Positions 32,010 to 38,897 of a DNA stretch of 64,000 bases are shown one piece after another; position 1 is the first letter of the stretch; each line of letters starts with the position of its first letter. Source of the stretch: Paenibacillus_F chitinolyticus_A (GTDB lineage: Bacteria > Bacillota > Bacilli > Paenibacillales > NBRC-103111). The notes beneath the pieces are model-generated. The model worked only from the letters and a program-made list of their open reading frames with translations, was not told the DNA's origin and searched no databases. A program made the translations under genes and the position numbers. Where the stretch lies: positions 4,154,001 to 4,218,000 of the forward strand of contig NZ_CP173427.1 in NCBI RefSeq assembly GCF_045038035.1, read 5' to 3'.

Positions 32010-32825
32010 TCAATCCCGGCGGACCGTATGCAAAACGTGTGTTTCCAGCGCTTGCGCCACGCCGTCTTCATTGTTGGAGGCGGTTATTCGGTCCGCCTGC
32101 TCCAGAACGCCTGCCGGAGAGTTGGCCATCGCGATTCCGAGACCCGCGAAGGAGATCATCTCCAGGTCGTTGAAGTAGTTGCCGATGGCAAGCACCTCGT
32201 CCGGACGGACGTCGAGATTTGCGCATAAGCTGCGCAACGCGTTGCCCTTCGTGGCATCGGCGTGCATCACGTCGATAAAATGATCCCCGCTGCGGATCAT
32301 GCGGAGATCGCCGTACAGCCGGGAAAGCGACCAGTCCCGCTCCACCGTGTCCATGACGGCCGGGTCCGCGCTGTAAAGCGTAAACTTGACGAGCGGGACC
32401 GTCAAGGCCGTAACATCCGCAACGAGATGCGGAGTGACGAAAAACTTCTTGTACATCGCCTGTTCGACCTCGGTTAGACGCTCCAGGTACATATCAAAAG
32501 GGGCGCACACGTCGAAGTGCACCTCATGCTCGCGGCAGTATGCGATCATAGCGGCGATTTGGCTCACCCGGAACGCATACTGATGAATCAGTTCCAGTCC
32601 GGGAGACTGAACCGTAGCGCCGCCGTTGTGCGTAATGACCGTTCCCTCCAGTCCCAGTTCCTCCAGAACCGGAATGGCGCTTGCGGGCCCGCGGCCCGTG
32701 CAGAGCACGATAGAGCTCCCCTGCTCGTGCACACGGCGTACGGTTTCCCGGGTCCGTTCGGTAAGGAGATAATCGTCGTTCAGAAGCGTGCCGTCAACAT
32801 CCAGGGCGATCAGTTTGTAAGTCAT
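32010..32825 (-). CDS. Cof-type HAD phosphatase
   Basis: A 271-residue HAD hydrolase of subfamily IIB (Cof). The nucleophile motif 'ALDVDGTLL' (7-15, Asp9 and Asp11), motif II 'LCTGRG' and motif IV 'GNYFNDLEMISFAGLG' are intact, with a large C2 cap between. Members dephosphorylate sugar phosphates, flavin precursors or pyridoxal phosphate. The substrate is unknown. AAAGGAG precedes the ATG. It follows the pseudouridine synthase gene on the same strand after 110 nt. Confidence 0.9.
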   Translation of the reverse strand: MTYKLIALDVDGTLLNDDYLLTERTRETVRRVHEQGSSIVLCTGRGPASAIPVLEELGLEGTVITHNGGATVQSPGLELIHQYAFRVSQIAAMIAYCREHEVHFDVCAPFDMYLERLTEVEQAMYKKFFVTPHLVADVTALTVPLVKFTLYSADPAVMDTVERDWSLSRLYGDLRMIRSGDHFIDVMHADATKGNALRSLCANLDVRPDEVLAIGNYFNDLEMISFAGLGIAMANSPAGVLEQADRITASNNEDGVAQALETHVLHTVRRD

Positions 32826-32887
32826 GGGGCAGGTCTCCTTTCCACTCCGTTATGATCTGGTTTTGTCTCTCTTGCCCTATGCACTGT

Positions 32888-32911
32888 CTTGTGCATTGGC
32901 TTGTGCATTGC
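32888..32911. repeat. two tandem 12-bp units
   Basis: CTTGTGCATTGG followed directly by CTTGTGCATTGC, with a decayed third start. Lies in the 112-bp gap between the HAD and RsuA-type genes. Probably slippage without function. Confidence 0.6.
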
Positions 32912-32937
32912 CTTGCGTACGCTGCCTTAGCTTCGTC

Positions 32938-33723
32938 TCACTTATGTAGATCGTTGTCGACACCGGGCTCGGAATCCAAGGAAGGATTGCCCTGGAGCAG
33001 CTCCAGTTCCTCCCGGGTCAGTTCGCGGTATTCGCCCAATCCCAGATCCGGGTCCAGTTGGAGCGGTCCCATCGAGATGCGCTTCAAATAAACGACCCGC
33101 TTGCCGACCGCCTGGAACATCCGTTTCACCTGGTGAAACTTTCCTTCTTGAATGGTCAGCTCAATCTCCGAGCGTGGCGGATCGGCGGTTGTATCGCATG
33201 TCAGAACGCGAAGCTGCGCCGGCATCGTCACGTATCCGTCATCCAGCTCGACGCCCGCCTCAAACGCCTGTTTGTCGGCTTCTCCGGCCAGGCCTTCCAC
33301 CTTGGCGTAGTACGTCTTCGGCACATGCTTGCGCGGAGAAAGCAGATTGTGGGCCAGCTTGCCGTCGTTCGTAAGCAGCAGAAGCCCTTCCGTATCTTTA
33401 TCCAGCCTGCCGACGGGAAATACGTCAAAGGGCGCATAAGCCTCGCCGAGCAGATCCACGACCGTGCGGTCCCGGTTGTCTTCCGTAGCGGAAACGACGC
33501 CCTGCGGCTTATTCAGAAGAAGGTAGACGAATTCCCGGTAAACGATCTTTTCTCCGCTTACGGTGATCTCGTCCTGCTCCGGGTCCACCTGCATCCCGCT
33601 GTCTTTGACCCGGATGCCGTTCACTTCGATAAAGCCGTTTTTGACCGTCTTTTTCAAATCGGAGCGTGAACCGTAACCGAGATTGCCGAGCACCTTATCG
33701 AGCCGTTGTGTTTTTCTTTTAAT
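32938..33723 (-). CDS. rsuA: 16S rRNA pseudouridine synthase, RsuA family, probable ATT start
   Basis: RsuA isomerises a uridine in 16S rRNA. The catalytic motif 'GRLDKDTEGLLLLTNDG' and 'LNKPQGVVSA' are clear, as is an N-terminal S4 RNA-binding domain. The first ATG/GTG/TTG in frame is a GTG at 33693, but it would delete the opening 'RLDK' of the conserved S4 motif RLDKVLGNLGYGSR. The strong site AAGGAGG is placed 10 nt before an ATT at 33721-33723. That start gives IKRKTQRLDKVLG, a complete S4 domain. ATT initiation is therefore the better reading. Not followed closely by other RNA-modifying genes. Confidence 0.85.
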   Translation of the reverse strand: MKRKTQRLDKVLGNLGYGSRSDLKKTVKNGFIEVNGIRVKDSGMQVDPEQDEITVSGEKIVYREFVYLLLNKPQGVVSATEDNRDRTVVDLLGEAYAPFDVFPVGRLDKDTEGLLLLTNDGKLAHNLLSPRKHVPKTYYAKVEGLAGEADKQAFEAGVELDDGYVTMPAQLRVLTCDTTADPPRSEIELTIQEGKFHQVKRMFQAVGKRVVYLKRISMGPLQLDPDLGLGEYRELTREELELLQGNPSLDSEPGVDNDLHK

Positions 33724-34023
33724 CGCGCTTCCGCCTCCTTCCGGCCCATATTTTGAGGGAGCCTGCCTCTATTTCCTGCTTTTCCGCCCTATGAATAAAA
33801 GCCCTCTTGCCTCCGAGAATCCGGGGCCAGGGCATGTTAAGTGAACTGCCTTTTATGCGAATCGGGGTATTCGGTCGAAGCGTTTGTGTAGAGCATACCG
33901 GGCGGAATTTAGTGCGGCTCCCCGTATTATAGACTATTCCGTGCCTGCTTGCACCTTCGGTCTGACAAAAAAACAGGCAATCTTTCACGATTTTCTCAGT
34001 TTTTCACGAAGAACAAGCAGGAT

Positions 34024-34051
34024 TTGCGCTCTTTCGTCTCGAAATTATTCT
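34024..34051 (+). promoter_or_regulatory. possible promoter of the membrane thioredoxin gene
   Basis: TTGCGC (34024-34029), 16 nt, TATTCT (34046-34051). An 8-bp direct repeat TTTCACGA (33983-33990, 34002-34009) lies just upstream. Otherwise the 360-base gap after rsuA holds nothing I can support. Confidence 0.4.
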
Positions 34052-34083
34052 AGCTAAACAAGTAACCACTTAAGGAGTGAATT

Positions 34084-34593
34084 ATGAAAAAATTAGCGAT
34101 TTACTTAGGCATTATCGTTGTCCTATTTGCCGCGATCTTCGTGGTCACGAAATCTTCCAACAAGGGCAATGACGAAGCGGCCAACAAGCTTTACGGCGTA
34201 TCCGCTTCCAAGCTGAAACCGGCCACGCAGAAACTGCTCGAAGACCCGAACTACCAGAACCTGATCAAACCCGAAGAGCTGGACAAACGCATCGCGAACA
34301 AAGAAAGCTTCTTCCTGTACTACTACGGCGCCGATTGTCCGCACTGTAAAGTAACGACGCCCGTCCTTGTTCCCTTGCAAAAAGAGCTTGGCATCGACGT
34401 GAAACAGTTTAACCTGCTCGAATTCCAGGACGGCTGGAAAAAATACAACATTGAATTCACGCCTACACTCGTATACTACAAAGACGGCGTAGAGGTAGAA
34501 CGCATGGTCGGCGGCGTGCCGGAAAACGGCGGTACCGAAGGCAATACGCCTGCGAAGTTCAAAGAATTTTTCCTCAAGCATAACGGCAAATAA
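34084..34593 (+). CDS. membrane-anchored thioredoxin-like protein (CPHC)
   Basis: A 169-residue protein. An N-terminal membrane anchor (4-22) leaves a thioredoxin domain outside the cell. The redox motif is 'GADCPHCK' with Cys85-Pro-His-Cys88, a CPHC site like that of oxidising DsbA/BdbD proteins. The cis-proline is in 'EFTPTLVYY'. It would act on disulfides of exported proteins. AAGGAG precedes the ATG. Monocistronic with a strong terminator. Whether it oxidises or reduces in vivo cannot be told. Confidence 0.88.
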   Translation: MKKLAIYLGIIVVLFAAIFVVTKSSNKGNDEAANKLYGVSASKLKPATQKLLEDPNYQNLIKPEELDKRIANKESFFLYYYGADCPHCKVTTPVLVPLQKELGIDVKQFNLLEFQDGWKKYNIEFTPTLVYYKDGVEVERMVGGVPENGGTEGNTPAKFKEFFLKHNGK

Positions 34594-34634
34594 ACCAAGA
34601 AGCAGCGGAGCTTATCCGCTGCTTCTTTGGTTTA
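34592..34634. terminator. bidirectional terminator
   Basis: The arms AAGAAGCAGCGGA and TCCGCTGCTTCTT plus further AAACC/GGTTT pairing close the thioredoxin gene and the opposite ABC operon. Confidence 0.9.
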
Positions 34635-34656
34635 TTCCCGCTCCCCCTGACGCGGG

Positions 34657-35280
34657 TCAAAAATCTTTCTTTTTCATGATTCCGAGTGAAATCAGATAAG
34701 AAACGAGAAATGCCGCCGCTCCCGCCGCCGCGATAACCGCGACCGCCGCCGGGGAAGGAAGCCCCCATTTGTCCGTTGCTCCTACAATGAAGCCCAGCAT
34801 GGAAGTCGACGTGAACAGCAGAATCATCATGATAACGCTGATAACCTGCAGGTACTTGTCACCCAGCCAGTAATGCAGCGGAAGGTAGATCGCCGCATAC
34901 ACGAGCAGCATGACGCCGAGAAGCCCGGAGGTTCCCCAGGAGAAGGCGGATGCGCCCCCCATTCCTCGCAGCATCGACGTTACCGTGCTTACGATAAAAC
35001 CGATCCCCGCTCCCAGCACACCGAACAGGAGCACACTCACATACCTGGCTCGCACGATGTCCGAACGCCTCACGGGAAGGCTGCCCAGCAGGATAAAATT
35101 ACGGTTCTTCACGTCATGATTCGCGGAAATAAATAAGAGCATGATAGAGGGAACAAGCTGGACCAATACACCGCCCATCCCGGAGTTGGAAAAAGAGACG
35201 GCAAAGAAAACCACATAGACGGTCATCCACAAGAGCTCTTTTCTCATCACGCGAAAATCTTTGCTAAGCAGTGCCACCAT
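34657..35280 (-). CDS. ABC-2-type transporter permease
   Basis: A 207-residue membrane protein with six helices and the pattern of ABC-2 permeases that work with YtrB/YhcH-like ATPases ('DFRVMRKELLWM' at the N-terminus, 'LLGSLPVRRSDIVRARY' in the first cytoplasmic loop). The start at 35280 follows AAAGGAGGGT; a longer frame runs back into the ATPase gene. It overlaps the ATPase stop by 17 bp. Third gene of the GntR-ATPase-permease operon. The substrate is unknown; relatives respond to cell-wall antibiotics. Confidence 0.85.
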   Translation of the reverse strand: MVALLSKDFRVMRKELLWMTVYVVFFAVSFSNSGMGGVLVQLVPSIMLLFISANHDVKNRNFILLGSLPVRRSDIVRARYVSVLLFGVLGAGIGFIVSTVTSMLRGMGGASAFSWGTSGLLGVMLLVYAAIYLPLHYWLGDKYLQVISVIMMILLFTSTSMLGFIVGATDKWGLPSPAAVAVIAAAGAAAFLVSYLISLGIMKKKDF

Positions 35281-36139
35281 GGCTGTACCCTCCTTTGACT
35301 GTGTAGACCATAATATCTTCCAGAGTCGCGGGCTCGATGACCGCATAGCCTCCGAACAGCTTCTCGGCCTGCGGCCGGTTGTAAACAAGGCCTTCGAAGC
35401 CTACGGACGTTTCCCGGACGGAAACGAACTGCTTGCGGATATCCGCATCCAGAAGCTCGGTCCCGCCTTTGACGATCGCGTACCGTTCCTGAACGTTATC
35501 CTTGCTCTCGCTGAAAACGAGCTTTCCCCGGTTCATGAAGGCGATGTAATCCGCGACGCGGTCCAAGTCCGTCGTAATATGGGTGGAGAACAGAATCGTA
35601 TGCTGTTCATCCTGCATCAGATCCGCCAATAGATCGAGCAGTTCGCGCCGGAAGACGGGATCGAGTCCTGCCGTCGGTTCGTCCATCACCAGAAGCTTTG
35701 CCCCATGGGAAAGAGCCGCGGCCAGACCGAACTTCATCTTCATGCCTTTGGATAAGTCCGAAATTTTCTTCCCGGCCGGAAGCTCGAACCGCTCCAGATA
35801 AGTTTGAAACTGCTTCTCGTTCCAATTCCGGTAAAAAGAAGCGAGCAGCTTTCCGGTCTGGCGGACGGTCAAATGCTCGTAGAAATGACTTTCGTCCGAC
35901 ACGAAACCGATCCTTTCCTTGATCTCCTTCTCTCGTACCGGCATCTCCATTCCTTCAATGAAGACACGTCCCTGCTCCGGAATAGCGAGATGGAGCAAAA
36001 TCTTGATCAGGGTGCTTTTACCCGCACCGTTAGGACCGATCAGTCCTGTAATGTATCCTTTCGGAACCGCAAAGGACAGGTCTTGAATGCTGAAGTTTGA
36101 ATAGGCTTTGGAAATATGCTTAAATTCCACGGCGTTCAT
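35264..36139 (-). CDS. ABC transporter ATP-binding protein
   Basis: A 291-residue ABC ATPase. Walker A GPNGAGKS (35-42), Q-loop region, signature 'LSKGMKMKFGLAAALS' (about 127-142), Walker B 'LLVMDEPTAGLD' (about 148-159) and switch His in 'FSTHI' are complete. A C-terminal extension of about 70 residues is present. It overlaps the GntR regulator by 4 bp and the permease by 17 bp, so all three are made together. It energises the ABC-2 permease. Confidence 0.93.
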   Translation of the reverse strand: MNAVEFKHISKAYSNFSIQDLSFAVPKGYITGLIGPNGAGKSTLIKILLHLAIPEQGRVFIEGMEMPVREKEIKERIGFVSDESHFYEHLTVRQTGKLLASFYRNWNEKQFQTYLERFELPAGKKISDLSKGMKMKFGLAAALSHGAKLLVMDEPTAGLDPVFRRELLDLLADLMQDEQHTILFSTHITTDLDRVADYIAFMNRGKLVFSESKDNVQERYAIVKGGTELLDADIRKQFVSVRETSVGFEGLVYNRPQAEKLFGGYAVIEPATLEDIMVYTVKGGYSHGGTA

Positions 36140-36522
36140 CGAATATCTTCCTCCTCTTCATACAGCGCTTTGACGGTTTCGACCGTTTCATCCACGGTTA
36201 TTCCGAGCTGCCTGGCTTCCCGGACGGCTTCCGACAATTTCGCTTCAAACTGCTTTAGCTGCTGTTCCCGGATATATTCCCGATTCAGACCGGACACGAA
36301 GGAGCCTTTGCCGACAACCGAGTCGATCAGTCCTTCCTTCTCCAGCTCCTCGTAAGCTCTCTTGGTCGTGATCACGCTAATTTGCAGATCTTTGGCCAGC
36401 TGCCGGATCGACGGCAGGCTTTGTCCCGGAAGCAGCTCCCCCTGCAGAATTTGCCGCTGAATCTGCTGTCGAATCTGCTCGTAGATCGGCTCGCCTGAAC
36501 TCTGCGAAAGAATAATTTTCAT
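36136..36522 (-). CDS. GntR-family regulator, YtrA type
   Basis: A 128-residue repressor with an N-terminal GntR winged helix ('YEQIRQQIQRQILQGELLPGQ', 'SIRQLAKDLQISVITTKRAYEELEKEGLI') and the very short C-terminal dimerisation tail that defines the YtrA subfamily. It heads the ABC operon. YtrA proteins repress their own ABC operon and are relieved by cell-wall-targeting peptides. A perfect palindrome overlaps its promoter (36552-36595). Confidence 0.9.
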   Translation of the reverse strand: MKIILSQSSGEPIYEQIRQQIQRQILQGELLPGQSLPSIRQLAKDLQISVITTKRAYEELEKEGLIDSVVGKGSFVSGLNREYIREQQLKQFEAKLSEAVREARQLGITVDETVETVKALYEEEEDIR

Positions 36523-36551
36523 AGTTCACCCGCTTCGCGTTAGCTTTGTCC

Positions 36552-36595
36552 ATATTGTATATGTATACTATATACACTATATACAATATTGTCAA
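36552..36595 (-). promoter_or_regulatory. promoter and YtrA-type operator of the ABC operon
   Basis: Minus strand TTGACA (36590-36595), 17 nt, TATAGT (36567-36572). A perfect 11-bp inverted repeat, ATATTGTATAT (36552-36562) and ATATACAATAT (36579-36589), spans the spacer and -10, so occupancy would exclude RNA polymerase. Confidence 0.75.
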
Positions 36596-36623
36596 TCCGA
36601 TTTTGCCCACCTCAACAAATCCT

Positions 36624-36743
36624 GTAGATTGGAGGAAAAAAACAGCTTACAACCATTCTGAAGTGGCCGGGCTTCCCCCTACACTTATTGATGAGTGCCT
36701 GCGGTTTATGAAGCGGCTAGGCATTTCATTCGGCGCCAGTTGA
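36624..36743 (+). pseudogene. remnant of an ATP-grasp peptide ligase
   Basis: Forty codons, open to a TGA at 36741-36743, read VDWRKK... then LPPTLIDECLRFMKRLGISFGA. The pattern 'DWR......LP..i...c...mk.LGL.fGA' is that of the late ATP-grasp domain in graspetide (microviridin MvdC/MvdD-like) ligases, just before their metal-binding 'D' and 'EiNP' segments. Both the upstream 250 residues and the downstream catalytic end are missing, and there is no start. A terminator follows. The family match is by eye and short; the inference that it is a decayed RiPP ligase is moderate. Confidence 0.55.
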
Positions 36744-36757
36744 ATTCCTGATCCAAC

Positions 36758-36797
36758 TAAAAAGGGCGGAACCCAGTATGGGAGCAGCCCTTTTTAT
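36758..36797 (+). terminator. terminator after the ATP-grasp remnant
   Basis: The arms AAAAAGGGC and GCCCTTTTT flank a 19-nt loop. It follows no intact gene, which supports a former transcription unit here. Confidence 0.75.
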
Positions 36798-36940
36798 TGT
36801 TCAAGTCCAAAGTATTGGTTGTAGGAAGAAAGTGTGATCGTATTTCCCGTCGAACTCGGGGTGCTGAACGCGCAATTCCAGCGGCTTCTTTGAACCTGTA
36901 CAGCCTCCATCGATCCGAGTTGCTATTGATCGAATCTGGA

Positions 36941-36985
36941 TTGAATTTTTATTTCACCCATGTTATATTTCATGTGTGTAATATT
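36941..36985 (+). promoter_or_regulatory. promoter of the padR-btrH-like operon
   Basis: TTGAAT (36941-36946), 17 nt, TATATT (36964-36969). The inverted repeat ATATT-N10-AATAT overlaps the -10 and start region and may be the PadR site. The 140 bases between the preceding terminator and this promoter hold nothing I recognise. Confidence 0.6.
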
Positions 36986-37005
36986 AATGACAAGGGGGGT
37001 CCTTT

Positions 37006-37578
37006 ATGCACCCTATTTCAAATGTCGAATTCATGCTGCTGCAAATGATCGCTGAATGTCGCCAAGCTTCGGGGTACGATATTAAGAAGTTAGTCGATCA
37101 ACGAGGCTATCGGGAATGGGCGAACATTGGCACGACTTCGATCTACGTAGGACTGAGGAAACTGAGCGATAAAGGATGGATCGCATCCGAAGAAACAGAC
37201 TTAAAATCAGGCAAGGGACCCATTCCGACCTGGTTTGTCCTCACCGAAGCCGGTATGGCCAAGCTGAAAGATGAAATCCTTAACAGTCTTTCGTCAACAC
37301 GGGAGCGCGACAACCGCTTCGATCTCGGTCTGGCCGCTATGCCTCTTATCGGGAAAGACGCGGCCATAGCTGCATTGCGGAAACGATTGGATTTTCTTCG
37401 GGAGGCTTTAAAAGACATAAGGCAAAAATTCCAATCCCAGGGCGGCGTTCGATTGCCGCTGAATGTAAGGATGCTGTTCTTGCATCCGATAAGCCTAATC
37501 GAGAGTGAGCAAGCGTTCGTTGCCAATCTAATTAACGAATTGTCGGAGGAGGCGAGGCAATATGATGACAATCATTAA
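37006..37578 (+). CDS. PadR-family transcriptional regulator
   Basis: A 190-residue regulator of PadR subfamily 2. An N-terminal winged helix ('VEFMLLQMIAECRQASGYDIKKLVD', 'IYVGLRKLSDKGWI') is followed by a C-terminal helical dimerisation domain. GGGGGG precedes the ATG. Its 3' end overlaps the next gene by 17 bp, so it is co-transcribed with the BtrH-like gene. It probably controls this two-gene operon. Base composition is more AT-rich than the flanking core genes, in keeping with an acquired patch. Confidence 0.88.
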   Translation: MHPISNVEFMLLQMIAECRQASGYDIKKLVDQRGYREWANIGTTSIYVGLRKLSDKGWIASEETDLKSGKGPIPTWFVLTEAGMAKLKDEILNSLSSTRERDNRFDLGLAAMPLIGKDAAIAALRKRLDFLREALKDIRQKFQSQGGVRLPLNVRMLFLHPISLIESEQAFVANLINELSEEARQYDDNH

Positions 37579-38542
37579 AGGTTTCGTTCCTTATCAAGGC
37601 GAACATTGCGAAACGACCGCCATGGGCAATTTAATGCAATTTGCGGGAATCCGGATATCGGAACCCATGCTGTTCGGACTCGGACAAGGGCTCGGATTCA
37701 TTTATTGGGACTCGAAGGGGATGGGGTTTCCATTCATCGGAGGAAGAGTGAAAGTGGATGAGTTGACGACTAACCTCGCCGATCGACTGGGTTTGACCGT
37801 CAGAGTTCAAGAAACGTCATCCGTCGACAAAGCGTGGAGGAACGTACAGAGCTCCATTGAACGCGGAATTCCGGTCGGGCTGAAATTGGATTCCTATTAC
37901 TTGGACTATTTCACGAACAAAGTGCACTTTGCCGGTCACTATGCAGCCATATACGGAATGGATGACGAATACGCCTACATGGCTGATACCAGACAACAGG
38001 GCGGACTGGTGAAGACGCGTCTGACAAACTTGGCCGCGGCCAGAAATGCCAAGGGGCCCATGAGTTCCCGGAATCGTTCTTTTACGCTTGAGCCGATCGA
38101 CGCCTTACCGCCTCTCATTCCTGCTATACACGCAGCTTTGACCAAGAATGCGCATGACTATCTGAATCCGCCCATTCGCAATATCGGGAATAAAGGCATT
38201 GTAAAAATGAGCCATGAGATCCTGCAGTGGCCTTCCCGCAGTAACAATTTTGAACATGATTTATGCCTCACCGCATTGCTGATGGAGCGTGCGGGAACCG
38301 GCGGCGCTTTGTTTCGGAATCTCTATCGGGATTTCTTGAAAGAATGCCTCGAGCGGTTTGAAAATCCGAAAATCGAACAAGCCCACCTTTTGTTTACTGA
38401 GATCGCTCCAATGTGGGTCAGTGTCTCTGCATCAATCGACCGTGCGGGAAGAACAGGTAACCACCAAGAGCTGCGGCAAGCGTCCAATCTCTTGCTCGAG
38501 ATTGCGGATAAAGAACGTGCAGCCATGGAGTTATTGTTATGA
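37562..38542 (+). CDS. BtrH_N-domain protein (papain-like acyltransferase/peptidase fold)
   Basis: A 326-residue protein. The first 150 residues match the BtrH N-terminal domain: 'HCETTAMGNLMQFAGI' with Cys16, 'SEPMLFGLGQGLGFIYW' (34-50), 'GHYAAIYGMDD' with His126 and 'ADTR' with Asp142, giving a possible Cys-His-Asp triad. A helical C-terminal domain of about 160 residues (DUF4872-like) follows. In butirosin synthesis BtrH transfers a gamma-glutamyl-aminohydroxybutyryl group from carrier protein BtrI to ribostamycin. No carrier protein or aminoglycoside genes are present, so its substrate here is unknown. Coupled to padR by a 17-bp overlap. Confidence 0.82.
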   Translation: MMTIIKGFVPYQGEHCETTAMGNLMQFAGIRISEPMLFGLGQGLGFIYWDSKGMGFPFIGGRVKVDELTTNLADRLGLTVRVQETSSVDKAWRNVQSSIERGIPVGLKLDSYYLDYFTNKVHFAGHYAAIYGMDDEYAYMADTRQQGGLVKTRLTNLAAARNAKGPMSSRNRSFTLEPIDALPPLIPAIHAALTKNAHDYLNPPIRNIGNKGIVKMSHEILQWPSRSNNFEHDLCLTALLMERAGTGGALFRNLYRDFLKECLERFENPKIEQAHLLFTEIAPMWVSVSASIDRAGRTGNHQELRQASNLLLEIADKERAAMELLL

Positions 38543-38629
38543 AAGCGATTTGCATGCCGCCAGCCCGTTTGTGTTATCAGACTATAAAAACACTTTTCTC
38601 ATAGGTTACCGGTTCAAGGTACTTGCGAT

Positions 38630-38670
38630 AAAATCATGACTGCCCGTTGGGGACGGGTAGTCATGATTTC
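38630..38670 (+). terminator. hairpin after the BtrH-like gene
   Basis: A 17-bp, nearly perfect stem: AAATCATGACTGCCCGT pairs with ACGGGTAGTCATGATTT around a short loop. Only a short T-run follows, so termination strength is uncertain. Confidence 0.65.
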
Positions 38671-38693
38671 GAGCGTTTCACGCCCTCAACTGG

Positions 38694-38885
38694 CTAAAGC
38701 CTAAATAAAACGGAGCAGCTCCGGACTTTTCTTTCACATGTGGCGCCAACGTTTCCGGAATCAACTCTAGGCTTATATTGATTCCGAACCTTGGACGCAC
38801 CGCCGTCAGCTCCCACGAGTACATCTGTATCAACATACTCCCCATTGTCAAACCATGCTCTAATTTGTCCGTTTTCCCACCGCCT
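38694..38885 (-). pseudogene. remnant of a FAD-dependent monooxygenase
   Basis: A minus-strand frame of about 64 codons reads WENGQIRAWFDNGEY, then DVLVGADGGASKVRNQY, and ends in TAG. 'DVLVGADG..S.VR.QY' is the second FAD/NADPH-binding motif (DG motif) of PHBH-fold aromatic hydroxylases, and 'ENGQ..A.F.' normally precedes it. The N-terminal FAD fold and C-terminal half are absent. It abuts the stop of the MocR gene (38898) in a different frame. A clear gene fragment, not a functional enzyme. Confidence 0.75.
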
Positions 38886-38897
38886 TCTCCCGGGGCT

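Noticed and set aside
32881..32930. Short repeats as a CRISPR-like array
   Set aside because: Only two 12-bp units directly abutting, without spacers.
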